36,011 bases of DNA from Oscillospiraceae bacterium (lineage in GTDB: Bacteria; Bacillota; Clostridia; Oscillospirales; UBA929), in contig JAIRUW010000019.1 in the NCBI GenBank assembly GCA_031254195.1, positions 1 to 36,011 on the forward strand, read 5' to 3'. Position numbers and translations under genes: made by a program. The notes under the pieces were generated by a model. The model was given only the letters and a program-made list of their open reading frames with translations. It was not told the DNA's origin and did not search any database. This document shows, in pieces, positions 1 through 7,753 of the stretch (the stretch's first letter is position 1; each line of letters opens with the position of its first letter).

Positions 1-154
1 TCACCCACCAAGCATTCAATGGGTGACGCCCCGCTTCGCTTAGCCTCTCAGCTAAACGATTCTACTGGCTTTCTTTTCGGTTACGTTATTTAATTGCTAA
101 AGGTACATTGCGTGGTCGCTTGGTGTGCGGCCCCTTGTTGAGAGACGCTTGATT

Positions 155-183
155 AGTATAGCAAAGCCCATACCCGTTGTCAA
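155..183 (-). promoter_or_regulatory. Strong sigma-A promoter firing leftward out of the window
   Basis: On the minus strand TTGACA (183-178) and TATACT (160-155) are separated by exactly 17 bases, with AT-rich DNA upstream. Transcription would start near 147 and run left. The first 147 bases would then be an untranslated leader containing small inverted repeats (TCACCCA at 1-7 with TGGGTGA at 20-26). I see no convincing gene in 1-154. The near-consensus promoter and long structured leader suit a stable-RNA or highly expressed operon beyond the edge, but that is inference. Confidence 0.6.
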
Positions 184-213
184 CAACTTTTTTCAAAAAT
201 ATCGAATAAATTT

Positions 214-414
214 TTATAATCCGTCAACCCGTTGCGATTTCTGCATTTCTTCCCGGACACTCTCCTCCCCTTGCTGCCATCCGAAGCTAAAAGCCACTCT
301 GACCAGCCAGTCTATGTCGCCTTTCTTGCTGCTGACCCTGTCATACGCATCCAAAAAAGAACTGTAACCCTTAAGCTCCCCATAGGCTTTTTCCATTTTT
401 TCTAAAATTCCCAT
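214..414 (-). CDS. Small hypothetical protein (66 aa)
   Basis: This is a short acidic/basic protein of unknown family. It has no signal peptide, membrane segment or recognised motif; the centre (DIDWLVRVAFSFGWQQGEE) is moderately hydrophobic and probably helical. The start is supported by GAGAGGTG five bases upstream of ATG. A plausible promoter (TTGACT, 17 bases, TACGAT) lies at 480-452. It is divergent from the ribbon-helix-helix gene at 533, with about 118 bases between them. The ribosome binding site and promoter argue for a real gene, but no function can be assigned. Confidence 0.6.
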   Translation of the reverse strand: MGILEKMEKAYGELKGYSSFLDAYDRVSSKKGDIDWLVRVAFSFGWQQGEESVREEMQKSQRVDGL

Positions 415-451
415 CTTTTCACCTCTCTATTGTTTTTTTTGTGGTGGCATT

Positions 452-480
452 ATCGTACCGCTTTGCCAGTATAAAGTCAA
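452..480 (-). promoter_or_regulatory. Putative promoter of the small gene at 214-414
   Basis: Minus-strand TTGACT (480-475) and TACGAT (457-452) are 17 bases apart and about 40 bases from the start codon at 414. It sits between two divergent small genes, so the ribbon-helix-helix protein encoded rightward could bind here. That is inference only. Confidence 0.45.
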
Positions 481-532
481 GTGCTTTCATTATACTATAA
501 AAGTGACATCATAATGCTGGTGAGGTGTTGAT

Positions 533-733
533 ATGGCAAAAGGCAAACGAGACCTAGTGACGTCGAGTGTGCGCTTTGAAACGGATACCTATATAAAGAT
601 TTCCCACATTGCTGAAAAAAACCGCCGCTCGTTCAACGCGCAGATGGAATATCTGGCCTTGCTGTGTATCGAGGAATATGAGCGGGAAAAGGGAGAAATC
701 CCCGTCACTGACGAGGAGCGGTATGCCAGATGA
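533..733 (+). CDS. Arc/MetJ-type ribbon-helix-helix DNA-binding protein (66 aa)
   Basis: This is a small DNA-binding protein of the Arc-like ribbon-helix-helix fold. Residues about 11-17 (SSVRFET) form the expected N-terminal beta strand. They are followed by an amphipathic helix (DTYIKISHIAEKNRRSFNAQ) and a second helix (MEYLALLCIEEYEREKG). Such proteins bind operators as dimers of dimers and often act as repressors or antitoxins. No toxin gene is adjacent, so an antitoxin role is not supported. GTGAGGTG five bases before ATG supports the start. A terminator follows immediately. The target is unknown; its own divergent promoter region is the obvious candidate. Confidence 0.8.
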   Translation: MAKGKRDLVTSSVRFETDTYIKISHIAEKNRRSFNAQMEYLALLCIEEYEREKGEIPVTDEERYAR

Positions 734-734
734 G

Positions 735-767
735 AAAAAGCCCGCCGGGTTCTCCGGCGGACTTTTT
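735..767. terminator. Bidirectional intrinsic terminator
   Basis: CCGCCGG (742-748) pairs with CCGGCGG (754-760). The stem is extended by AAAAAG (735-740) with CTTTTT (762-767), giving a T run on both strands. It lies between the convergent ribbon-helix-helix gene and the AraC gene ending at 781 and probably serves both. Confidence 0.85.
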
Positions 768-780
768 CAATAAATCGCAC

Positions 781-1641
781 TTACTTCTTCACCACGGGTA
801 TCCATATTTCATCATAGAATTTCCCGTTTTCTGTAGTGCAGTAGAGTTCCATTTCAGGGGCGTTCGCTTTTTCATAGCCGGACGAAGGCAGCCATTCACT
901 GTACGCCCGCTCAAAGAGTTTCGGGGTTACTGTGCCAAAATCCTCGCTCGAGTCCATGTCTTCACCCCGGAAAATAGCCCAGGTGGCCTCCGGTATTTTG
1001 ACGGCCTTAAACCCTCCGGTATCGCAGCCGTCGCCCGCAAACAGGCAGATCATGTAGGAAAATCCGTCCGCCTCCGCGTCCGTATGGCTGCTCGTGCCCA
1101 TAAGGTCAGACCGCCCGGCTTGCTTTATGAGCCTTTCCGTGCTCCCGTCCTTGAACTTCTCATCCCAAAACGCGGGGATGTCCCTCCACGCATCATTTTT
1201 GTAAATCCGCTCGATGCCGAACACCTCGAAGGCGTCCTTTTTTTCGATTCGCCAATTCATTTCCTGCACTCCTTTGATTTTTATTTGAAAGGAAAGAGAA
1301 GGAAATATTTTGAATGCGGCGCCCGGTTCCCGCGCGGCGGTGGGCGTTAAGCCATGCTGCCTCACGAACGCCCTCGTGAAGCTGTCGGCGTTGTCGTAGC
1401 CATATTTCACAGCAAGGTCTATCACTCTGTCGCAGCCATTTTGCAGGTCTGCGGCCGCGAGCGACATTTTTCGCTTTCGGATATACTCCGACAGCGGCAT
1501 TTCGGCAAGGTAGTAAAACAGTCTGCGAAAATGATACCCCGAATATGCCGTAACAGAGGATATGTCCGCTAGAGCTATGTCGTCGCAAATATGCTCCTCG
1601 ACAAAAACCATCGCGCGGTTAAGTTGCGTCAGCAAGTCCAT
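781..1641 (-). CDS. AraC-family regulator with C-terminal GyrI-like effector-binding domain
   Basis: This 286-residue transcription factor has an N-terminal AraC/XylS double helix-turn-helix (about residues 8-105), including the second-motif signature DLAVKYGYDNADSFTRAF and the usual GLTP ending. A GyrI/AraC_E_bind-type domain (about 128-285) follows and would bind a small ligand, often a drug-like molecule in this family. The DNA-binding-first order is that of the MarA/Rob/SoxS-like group. AAGGAGG seven bases before ATG supports the start. It lies downstream of the ABC exporter operon on the same strand, 81 bases after the permease start region, with no clear terminator between. It could regulate that exporter; this is inferred from position only. 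Confidence 0.9.
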   Translation of the reverse strand: MDLLTQLNRAMVFVEEHICDDIALADISSVTAYSGYHFRRLFYYLAEMPLSEYIRKRKMSLAAADLQNGCDRVIDLAVKYGYDNADSFTRAFVRQHGLTPTAAREPGAAFKIFPSLSFQIKIKGVQEMNWRIEKKDAFEVFGIERIYKNDAWRDIPAFWDEKFKDGSTERLIKQAGRSDLMGTSSHTDAEADGFSYMICLFAGDGCDTGGFKAVKIPEATWAIFRGEDMDSSEDFGTVTPKLFERAYSEWLPSSGYEKANAPEMELYCTTENGKFYDEIWIPVVKK

Positions 1642-1722
1642 GCCCCACCCTCCTTTCGGCTATAGAATAACAGAAAAAAGGCGTCCGTGTCCTACTTTTC
1701 GAATCAGATTATGCGGGGGCGG

Positions 1723-3429
1723 CTACCCGTCCACCGTCTTCATCATCCCGTCCGCGATACGGGCGGCGTAGCAAAAGAGCGCGTACCCGGCGGCGAGGCA
1801 TCCGACCGCCAGTATCGCCACGGCGGCCCAGACCGGGACCAGCAGTTGCAGCGCGAACGCCGCGATGCCGATGGCGACGGCCATGCCCATGTTGAGCAAT
1901 AACGACAGTACGGAGTTCATATTCTGCTTTATGGCCTCGGCTTCGCTGTTCCATTTGCGTTTGGGCTTCAGCGCGTCGGGGACGATGGCGGCGGACAGCA
2001 TCGGGAACGCCGTACATAAGCCCGCCACCAGGCCGAAAACCGCTTCCGGCACGGTGAACCCTACAAAAATAACCAGCATCGACAGCGACAGCACCGACCC
2101 TATGACTGTCAGCATAAAGCCGCAGAGCAGGCGCGCCGCCACCTGTGTCCTTGCCGGGACCGGCGCTGTCTGCGAAATCCACAGCATACGGCCTTCGCGG
2201 GAGAAGGTGGTTGACACGCAGGTGGAGCCCATCACCGCCGTCAGCATCACGACGCCGGCGGCCAGCAGAAAGTATAGCCCGCCCCGCGCGTCGCCCAGCA
2301 TTGTTTCAAAGATGTCCCCAATCCCTCCCGACATGCCCGTGCCCTGGCTGAGCGAAATGAATAAGAACATAATCGGGAAGACGGCCACGCCGGTCAGGAT
2401 ATTCATGGCGTAGACCGGGGTGCGTATGATGACCTTCATTTCCTTGGAAAAGAAAGCCCCCAGCGCGCCGCCCGTTTTGACGGCGTCCGCCTTAAACCCT
2501 TTTGTTTTTCCTTTCGGGGCTTCCAATTGCGCCAAAACGCCTTTATAATAGAGACGGCGGCTCAATAGCAGGCAAACCGCGCCCCCGGCGACAGCCGAAC
2601 CGAGTATGCCGAGGAACCCCAGCCCTGCCTTGGCGGTGTTTTCATCGACCAGCGCCTGCGCGCACCACATCGCAGGAGGGAAGGATTGGGTCACCGCTTC
2701 CAGCATCGCGCTGTTGTCGCTAAGGATTTCCATGATGCGGTCGGGGTCTTCCAGCGTCGGCATACGCCCCATCAGCAAACCCTGGCCGAGCAGCATCCCG
2801 AAAAATAGGAGCATCCCGAAGACCATCAGCAGGGTGTCGCGCCGCCTTGTGTAAGCCATCAGGCGGGTAAACAGCATCGAGATCAGCGCGGCCAGCGCCA
2901 TCGGCGCCATCGGCAGCAGCAGCCATACCGGCAGTGCGCGGAGGAGCAGGATGACAAAATCCATGGCGGCCAGCTCGGACACCATGCCGTATATGACAAC
3001 GGCCGGCCACAGGAAAAGAGCCGTAACCCCCATTTCGATGCCGTAGGCTATGCTGAACTTGGCCGCGAAGACCGACTGCTCACGCAGCGGCAAAGCCGCG
3101 TAAGCCTCGGCGTCTCTCGCGCCGAAGACGAGCGAAAGCAATGTCAAGGCTCCGAAGACCATCACTACAATCATGCAGACCAGGACGATAACGCCCATGA
3201 CCGCGATTTGCAGCCCCGCCTCGGCCGCGGCGCGCAGGAAGGGCAGAAGGATAAACCCATAAAGGAGCAGGATGGCCGCCACGGCGTAGAGGATAAGGAA
3301 CCCGAAGCCGAGCATTTTGGCCGTCTCTTTGCCCGAACGCTTCCGCCCCTTGGCGCTGACCGCCGAAAGCGACAACTGCATACGGACATGCAGGCAGAAC
3401 ACGCGCCAGTATTCTTGAAAGGCGTTCAT
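1723..3429 (-). CDS. ABC-2-type exporter permease (568 aa)
   Basis: This is a large polytopic membrane protein with about twelve hydrophobic segments. Examples are LGFGFLILYAVAAILLLYGF near residue 41, a cluster at 75-105, and C-terminal segments up to about 560. Its loops carry a basic N-terminal stretch (KGRKRSGKETAK). It is the membrane partner of the ATPase at 3909-4628 and of the PH-like protein between them. It is longer than a typical 250-300-residue ABC-2 subunit, so it may be a fused two-half permease. AAGGGGA six bases before ATG supports the start. The substrate cannot be read from the sequence. The gene is last of a three-gene operon. Confidence 0.85.
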   Translation of the reverse strand: MNAFQEYWRVFCLHVRMQLSLSAVSAKGRKRSGKETAKMLGFGFLILYAVAAILLLYGFILLPFLRAAAEAGLQIAVMGVIVLVCMIVVMVFGALTLLSLVFGARDAEAYAALPLREQSVFAAKFSIAYGIEMGVTALFLWPAVVIYGMVSELAAMDFVILLLRALPVWLLLPMAPMALAALISMLFTRLMAYTRRRDTLLMVFGMLLFFGMLLGQGLLMGRMPTLEDPDRIMEILSDNSAMLEAVTQSFPPAMWCAQALVDENTAKAGLGFLGILGSAVAGGAVCLLLSRRLYYKGVLAQLEAPKGKTKGFKADAVKTGGALGAFFSKEMKVIIRTPVYAMNILTGVAVFPIMFLFISLSQGTGMSGGIGDIFETMLGDARGGLYFLLAAGVVMLTAVMGSTCVSTTFSREGRMLWISQTAPVPARTQVAARLLCGFMLTVIGSVLSLSMLVIFVGFTVPEAVFGLVAGLCTAFPMLSAAIVPDALKPKRKWNSEAEAIKQNMNSVLSLLLNMGMAVAIGIAAFALQLLVPVWAAVAILAVGCLAAGYALFCYAARIADGMMKTVDG

Positions 3430-3450
3430 AAAACGTCCCCTTTCCGGTTT

Positions 3451-3894
3451 TTAGTTGATCGTGCGCAGCGTTTCATATAGGTCGCGGGTTTTTTGGCTGT
3501 CACCGTAGCTGATGTAAACGTCCCGCCGGCCCTCGCATTCGATCCAGATCGTGGGCGAGGTTTTGGCCTGCACAAACAGCACGGTCTCCCCTAAAGATCT
3601 GGAATTGAAATACCCCAACAGGGTCTGGCCGAACCCGCCGACGCCATTTATACGAGTCCCCGAATCCATTTCGCCCATGCTTTTCTCAAGGAGGGCAACG
3701 CTTTTGACCTCGTCAAAATCAATCGTCTGGCCATACAGGCCGGAAATGCGGATTTGCCGGTTTTCGATGGTTACGGACGGCCCCCGCATGGCAAGGATCA
3801 ACATAATGACGACGGCAACTACTATGATAATGGCCGGCACGATGGCAAGGATTTTTACTCTTTTGGAAGCGTTTTTGAAATACGTGCGTGTCAT
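3451..3894 (-). CDS. Membrane-anchored PH-like domain protein
   Basis: This protein of about 147 residues has one N-terminal membrane segment (ILAIVPAIIIVVAVVIMLILAM). A mostly beta-strand soluble domain follows (IRISGLYGQTIDFDEVKSVALLEK and later WIECEGRRDVYISYGDSQKTRDLYETL), which resembles bacterial PH-like domains. I place the start at the ATG at 3894, because GGGAGG lies nine bases upstream of it. The upstream in-frame ATG at 3903 abuts that ribosome binding site with no spacer. The gene sits between the ATPase and permease genes with gaps of about 14 and 21 bases. An accessory role in the exporter is likely, but the function is not shown. Confidence 0.75.
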   Translation of the reverse strand: MTRTYFKNASKRVKILAIVPAIIIVVAVVIMLILAMRGPSVTIENRQIRISGLYGQTIDFDEVKSVALLEKSMGEMDSGTRINGVGGFGQTLLGYFNSRSLGETVLFVQAKTSPTIWIECEGRRDVYISYGDSQKTRDLYETLRTIN

Positions 3895-3908
3895 ACCGTC
3901 CATCCTCC

Positions 3909-4628
3909 CTATTCGGTCAATTCAAAGAAGATTTGCTCCAGTGTCGCGTCCTTCTCCCCGGTGCGCAGGCTGTCCATCGTGCCGACCGCGGCGAGCTTGC
4001 CCTTGTAGATGATGCCGATGCGGTCGCACAGGCGCTCGGCGACTTCCAGGATATGTGTCGAGAAAAAGACGGTGTTGCCTTCGCGGCAATGGGCGCGCAT
4101 CTCCTCTTTCAGCGCCAGCGCGCTCTTGGGGTCGAGGCCGGTCAGCGGCTCGTCCAGCAGCCACAGCGGCGGCTTATGGATCAGCGCGCCGGTCAGCGTC
4201 AGCTTCTGCTTCATGCCGTGGCTGTAGGAGCGCACCAGTTCGCCGGCCGCGTCGGCGATCTCAAACATGGCGAGGTGTTTTTCGATCCGCTCGCGGCGCT
4301 CCTTTTCCGGCACGCCGTAGACGTCGCCGATAAAGTTGAGGTATTCGATCCCCTTGAGCCTGTCGAAGACATCGTGACTGTCCGGCACATAGCCGATCAG
4401 CCTTTTGGCCTTTACCGGCTCGGCCAGCATATCCGTACCGCCGACGGTGACGCTGCCCGTGTCCGGGGTTAAGATGCCGGTGATCATCTTGATTGTCGTG
4501 GTCTTTCCGGCGCCGTTCGGCCCGATAAAACCAAAGATTTCACCGGGTTCGGTTTTCAGGCTGAGGTCGTCCACCGCTTTTACGCGCCCCCGCGCGTAAC
4601 TCTTGGTTATGTTCTTCAGCTCGATCAT
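3909..4628 (-). CDS. ABC exporter ATP-binding protein
   Basis: This 239-residue nucleotide-binding subunit powers the permease encoded downstream. Walker A is GPNGAGKT (36-43), the ABC signature is YSHGMKQK (135-142), Walker B is LWLLDEP (155-161) with the catalytic Glu, and the switch His is H192 (STHILE). The protein matches the CcmA/DrrA-like ATPases of ABC-2 exporters. AAGGGGA lies about eleven bases before ATG, a little long. It is the first gene of the operon ATPase, PH-like protein, permease, and a promoter is visible at 4691-4719. Antibiotic or lipid export is common in the family; the substrate here is unknown. Confidence 0.92.
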   Translation of the reverse strand: MIELKNITKSYARGRVKAVDDLSLKTEPGEIFGFIGPNGAGKTTTIKMITGILTPDTGSVTVGGTDMLAEPVKAKRLIGYVPDSHDVFDRLKGIEYLNFIGDVYGVPEKERRERIEKHLAMFEIADAAGELVRSYSHGMKQKLTLTGALIHKPPLWLLDEPLTGLDPKSALALKEEMRAHCREGNTVFFSTHILEVAERLCDRIGIIYKGKLAAVGTMDSLRTGEKDATLEQIFFELTE

Positions 4629-4690
4629 TTTCTGCCGCTTCCCCTTTCACAGATTGTGAATAAAAGTTACATGCGTAAATTGCAGTTACG

Positions 4691-4719
4691 ATTATACCAT
4701 AAGCCCGAAACCAAATCAA
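4691..4719 (-). promoter_or_regulatory. Promoter of the ABC exporter operon
   Basis: Minus-strand TTGATT (4719-4714) and TATAAT (4696-4691) are separated by 17 bases, about 63 bases before the ATPase start codon. Confidence 0.65.
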
Positions 4720-4810
4720 GGGGGATTTTCCCGCATTTGCTAAATTGCCCTCATTTCCATTTATTTCATATCGCGTGCGTAAACCAAATTCTCCCGCCAA
4801 AATGCGGGAG

Positions 4811-4840
4811 TTATGCACATTATCCACAGAGTTATACACA
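4811..4840 (+). promoter_or_regulatory. Cluster of three DnaA-box matches
   Basis: TTATGCACA (4811-4819), TTATCCACA (4820-4828) and TTATACACA (4832-4840) all match TTATNCACA, in the same orientation and nearly back to back. The second is the classical perfect DnaA box. No dnaA, dnaN or rpmH gene is nearby, so this is not a standard chromosomal origin. A DnaA titration or regulatory cluster is more likely. Confidence 0.6.
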
Positions 4841-4967
4841 GCCTTTATGTCAACCGCGCTTACTTTTTACAAAATCTTCACCAATTCGATCCCCCTTTCC
4901 GGTTATAATCAAAAGGTACATCTTTTTCGGTAAATTAAAATACATATCAAACCGCGGAGGGATGGTC

Positions 4968-5651
4968 ATGAATCAAAAAACGGCCCTAATTGTCGAGGAC
5001 GACAAAAATATCGCCGAACTGCTGCGCCTTTACATGGAGAAGGACGGCTTCTCGGTCCGCGTGGCGGACGACGGGCGGAAAGGCTTGAAGCTGTACGAGG
5101 AGGATGCCCCGTCAATCGTACTGCTTGATCTGATGCTGCCCGGACTGGACGGCTGGGAGGTCTGCAAAGAGATCCGCGCCCAAGGCAAAACGCCGGTCAT
5201 CATGATTACCGCCAAGACAGAGACATTTGATAAAGTGCAGGGGCTGGAGATGGGCGCTGACGACTATATCGGCAAGCCCTTTGACATGAAAGAGGTCATG
5301 GCGCGGGTCCACGCCGTTCTGCGCCGGACGGAGGGCGGCGGCAAGCCGCGCCGTTTGATCTTTGACAAGCTCGTCATCGACATGGACTCCTTTACCCTCT
5401 CTATCAACGGGCAGGCGGTGGACGCCCCGCCCAAGGAGATGGAGCTGCTCTATCATCTCGCGGCTTCCCCCAACCGCGTCTACACCCGCAACCAGCTGCT
5501 GGACGAGGTATGGGGCTTCGATTATTTCGGCGACAGCCGCACGGTGGACGTCCATGTCAAGCGCCTGCGTGAAAAGCTGGAAGGCGTTTCGGAGGCCTGG
5601 TCGCTGAAAACGGTCTGGGGCGTAGGATATAAGTTTGAGTCCCATGCGTAA
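4968..5651 (+). CDS. OmpR-family response regulator
   Basis: This 227-residue regulator has an N-terminal receiver domain with the acidic pocket EDD (10-12), phospho-acceptor D54 (LLDLMLPG) and conserved K103 (GKPFD). A winged-helix DNA-binding domain (about 130-225) follows, with the family signature VDVHVKRLREKLE. It would be phosphorylated by the kinase encoded next and bind tandem repeats in target promoters. I chose the ATG at 4968, seven bases after GGAGG. The ATG at 4962 is too close to that site, and the longer upstream frame lacks a ribosome binding site. Its 3' end overlaps the kinase start. Targets are unknown; the divergent ABC operon is a natural candidate. Confidence 0.93.
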   Translation: MNQKTALIVEDDKNIAELLRLYMEKDGFSVRVADDGRKGLKLYEEDAPSIVLLDLMLPGLDGWEVCKEIRAQGKTPVIMITAKTETFDKVQGLEMGADDYIGKPFDMKEVMARVHAVLRRTEGGGKPRRLIFDKLVIDMDSFTLSINGQAVDAPPKEMELLYHLAASPNRVYTRNQLLDEVWGFDYFGDSRTVDVHVKRLREKLEGVSEAWSLKTVWGVGYKFESHA

Positions 5652-7002
5652 GACGATCTTCCTGCGCTATTTCCTGCGCTCGGTCATATTGCTGACGGTC
5701 AGTATGCTGGCGCTGACCGCCGCGTTTGTGGCGGGCGCTTCGCGCATTCTGTCCGCGCAGCAGGAAAGCAAAATGCAGACCGCCGCGCAGCAGGTAGGGG
5801 CATATATCGTTCCCCGCGTGACCCTTCTCCAGGGGAGGCTTAGGTTCACGGAGGAGATCCGCAACGCCCTGCCGCTAATGGCCAGCCTCGGCGACCTGCA
5901 CATCAGCATCCACGGCACGGATGGTTCTGTCCTGCTTGATTCGGGCGACCTCCGCCCCGACGTATCCGCGACCATATCCTTCCCCCTTGTCATCAACGTT
6001 CAGACCCTGTCCGGGTTTACCAAAATTACGGTCGGCAATGTGGTGGTCAGTTCTTACCCAAACAAGCAGCTGATGCGCGAGTTTATGAGAAGCTGTGCGC
6101 TGATGAGCGTCATCATCGTTCTGCTGTCGGGCGTCACGGCGTATATCTCCGCGCGGAGGCAGACAAGGCCCCTGCGACAGATGGCGGCCTGCGCCCGCAG
6201 CTTTGAACGCGGCGATTTTTCCGCTCGCGCCGATGTGGAAAGGCTGCATGACGGCGAAATCCATGACCTCGCGCAGGCTTTTAACGGCATGGCCGAGACA
6301 TTGCAGCGCGGCGAAGAGCTGCGGCGCGGCTTCATCGCCAATGTGTCGCATGAATTGAAAACGCCGATGACCACCATTTCGGGGTTCATCGGCGGCGTCC
6401 TTGACGGCACGGTGCCTGAAGAAAAGCGCGGGGAGACGCTGCAAATTATAAAAGACGAGGTTATGCGCCTGTCGCGCTTGGTCGAAAGCACCGCCAACCT
6501 TTCCCGCCTGCAAACGGGGCAGCTGGAGCTGTATCCGCGCACGTTTGACATCGCCGAGCTGTCATTGCGCATTCTGCTGGGCTTTGAACAGCGCGTCGAG
6601 GAAAAAGGCCTCGCCGTGAAGCTGGACGTGCCGGAGCCGGAGACGCTCTATGTCCACGCCGACCCCGATTCCATCACGCAGGTCTTGACCAACCTGCTCG
6701 ACAACGCCGTAAAATTTTCCGAACCGGGCGGAGAGCTGGGGCTGGCGATCCGGCCGTTGGCGGGCAAAGCGCGGGTGTCGGTCATAAGCTGCGGGCCTAC
6801 CATCCCGCCCGGAGACCTGCCGTATGTCTTCGACCGCTTCTATAAAGCCGACCGCTCCCGCAGCTGCGACAAGACAGGGCTGGGGTTGGGGCTGTTTTTG
6901 GTCCGCAGTATCCTCAACTCTCATGACGAGGACATTACCGTCACAAGCGCGGACGGGCGCACCGAGTTCAGCTTTACGCTGACGGTGAGCCGGGAGCCGT
7001 AA
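5644..7002 (+). CDS. Sensor histidine kinase with HAMP domain
   Basis: This 452-residue membrane kinase is the partner of the preceding response regulator. It has a membrane segment at about 11-32, an extracytoplasmic sensor region (about 35-145), a second membrane segment (about 151-170), HAMP (about 171-223), HisKA with phospho-acceptor H236 (NVSHELKTP), and HATPase_c with N box LLDNAVKF (351-358) and G2 box GLGLGLFLV. The G1 box is degenerate (ISCGPTIPP, without the usual Asp). The start is uncertain. The ATG at 5644 overlaps the regulator by 8 bases, while an in-frame TTG at 5635 has a better placed AGGAT. Translational coupling is expected. Confidence 0.9.
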   Translation: MRKTIFLRYFLRSVILLTVSMLALTAAFVAGASRILSAQQESKMQTAAQQVGAYIVPRVTLLQGRLRFTEEIRNALPLMASLGDLHISIHGTDGSVLLDSGDLRPDVSATISFPLVINVQTLSGFTKITVGNVVVSSYPNKQLMREFMRSCALMSVIIVLLSGVTAYISARRQTRPLRQMAACARSFERGDFSARADVERLHDGEIHDLAQAFNGMAETLQRGEELRRGFIANVSHELKTPMTTISGFIGGVLDGTVPEEKRGETLQIIKDEVMRLSRLVESTANLSRLQTGQLELYPRTFDIAELSLRILLGFEQRVEEKGLAVKLDVPEPETLYVHADPDSITQVLTNLLDNAVKFSEPGGELGLAIRPLAGKARVSVISCGPTIPPGDLPYVFDRFYKADRSRSCDKTGLGLGLFLVRSILNSHDEDITVTSADGRTEFSFTLTVSREP

Positions 7003-7013
7003 ATCGCTTGTGG

Positions 7014-7490
7014 TTACAGCTCGTCGGGTAAATCGGGGATAACAGGGGGCCCATCTTCGGGGATAAACACATCGTTCAGCTTCGCGAAATCAAACGCCTT
7101 CATCTCTTCCTGATCCGATTGGCTGGCGAAGACATTTCTTGTTTTCGCGTTCAGCATCATACATTGCCCGTTGAAGTGCGCACCCTCGTCCGTTTTGAGC
7201 GTTTGGGCGGCGACACGCGCCTCCACATGCGCCGTGGCGGCCATATGTACCGTCGAATCGCAGTAGACGTCCCCTTTGACATACCCGGCAATCAGGATTG
7301 ATCCTGCCCGTATGTTCCCGTTGACGCTCCCGCTTTCGCCGATCAGGAGATGCCCGCTCAGGTTTATCACGCCGGTATATTCGCCGTCGATCCTGACAGG
7401 CTCCTTCCCCGTGAGCATCCCGGACTCCAGCTTGATGCCGTTTCCGATGATGGTCTCGTATGTAATCTCGCTGCTTTTTCTGCTCCGCAT
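7014..7490 (-). CDS. Bactofilin (polymer-forming cytoskeletal protein)
   Basis: This 158-residue protein has the short-repeat beta-helix pattern of bactofilins: successive strands around GIKLESGMLTGKEPVRIDGEY, then Gly-rich turns (GSVNGNIRAGSILIAGYVKGDVYCDSTVHMAATAHVEA). Bactofilins polymerise into filaments and organise cell-envelope or shape functions. I chose the ATG at 7490. The upstream in-frame ATG at 7511 lies inside the GGGGAGGAG that serves as ribosome binding site, about ten bases before 7490. Promoter elements lie at 7526-7554. It converges with the kinase gene, 11 bases apart. The C-terminal acidic and Pro-rich tail is probably disordered. Confidence 0.85.
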   Translation of the reverse strand: MRSRKSSEITYETIIGNGIKLESGMLTGKEPVRIDGEYTGVINLSGHLLIGESGSVNGNIRAGSILIAGYVKGDVYCDSTVHMAATAHVEARVAAQTLKTDEGAHFNGQCMMLNAKTRNVFASQSDQEEMKAFDFAKLNDVFIPEDGPPVIPDLPDEL

Positions 7491-7525
7491 GGCAAGCGCA
7501 CTCCTCCCCATGTCAAGTGACTTTC

Positions 7526-7554
7526 ATTATAGCACACCAGTCTGAACGTTGTAA
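7526..7554 (-). promoter_or_regulatory. Bactofilin gene promoter
   Basis: Minus-strand TTACAA (7554-7549) and TATAAT (7531-7526) are separated by 17 bases and give a short leader before the start codon at 7490. Confidence 0.55.
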
Positions 7555-7685
7555 ACGCAAAGATGCAAAAAGGGCATAAAAAGTGAATGAAATCTATCCG
7601 ACGGCGGGCGTCTTTGGGGTTTGGATCACTATATATCGCTGATGCCGGACATTTGCCTGTTTTGGTAAACAACGAATCCACAATA

Positions 7686-7716
7686 TAAAAGCGGCATTCC
7701 TAAAAAGGAATGCCGC
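7686..7716 (-). terminator. Intrinsic terminator of the chemoreceptor gene
   Basis: A perfect 10-base stem, GCGGCATTCC (7691-7700) with GGAATGCCGC (7707-7716), has a six-base loop. On the minus strand it is followed by TTTTATA. It lies 38 bases past the chemoreceptor stop codon. Confidence 0.85.
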
Positions 7717-7753
7717 TCCGCATGATGGGAGACCCGGTTCGGAATCCAAGGCG

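Larger units (their letters stand above)
4629..4967. other. 339-base divergent intergenic region
   Basis: This region separates the leftward ABC operon from the rightward two-component operon. It holds a leftward promoter (4691-4719), three DnaA-box matches (4811-4840) and a TATAAT at 4904-4909 for the rightward operon. That TATAAT has only a poor -35 sequence 17 bases upstream (CCAATT), which suggests activator dependence. I see no RNA gene or open frame with a ribosome binding site. Confidence 0.6.

Noticed and set aside
533..733. Antitoxin of a toxin-antitoxin pair with the gene at 214-414
   Set aside because: The two genes are divergent, the 66-residue neighbour has no toxin motif, and a terminator follows the ribbon-helix-helix gene.
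730..1350. 206-codon plus-strand open frame over the AraC gene
   Set aside because: It begins in the terminator at 735-767 and lies antisense to a well-supported AraC regulator.
4811..4840. Chromosomal replication origin
   Set aside because: Only three boxes, no AT-rich unwinding element beside them that stands out, and no dnaA, dnaN, rpmH or parAB genes nearby.
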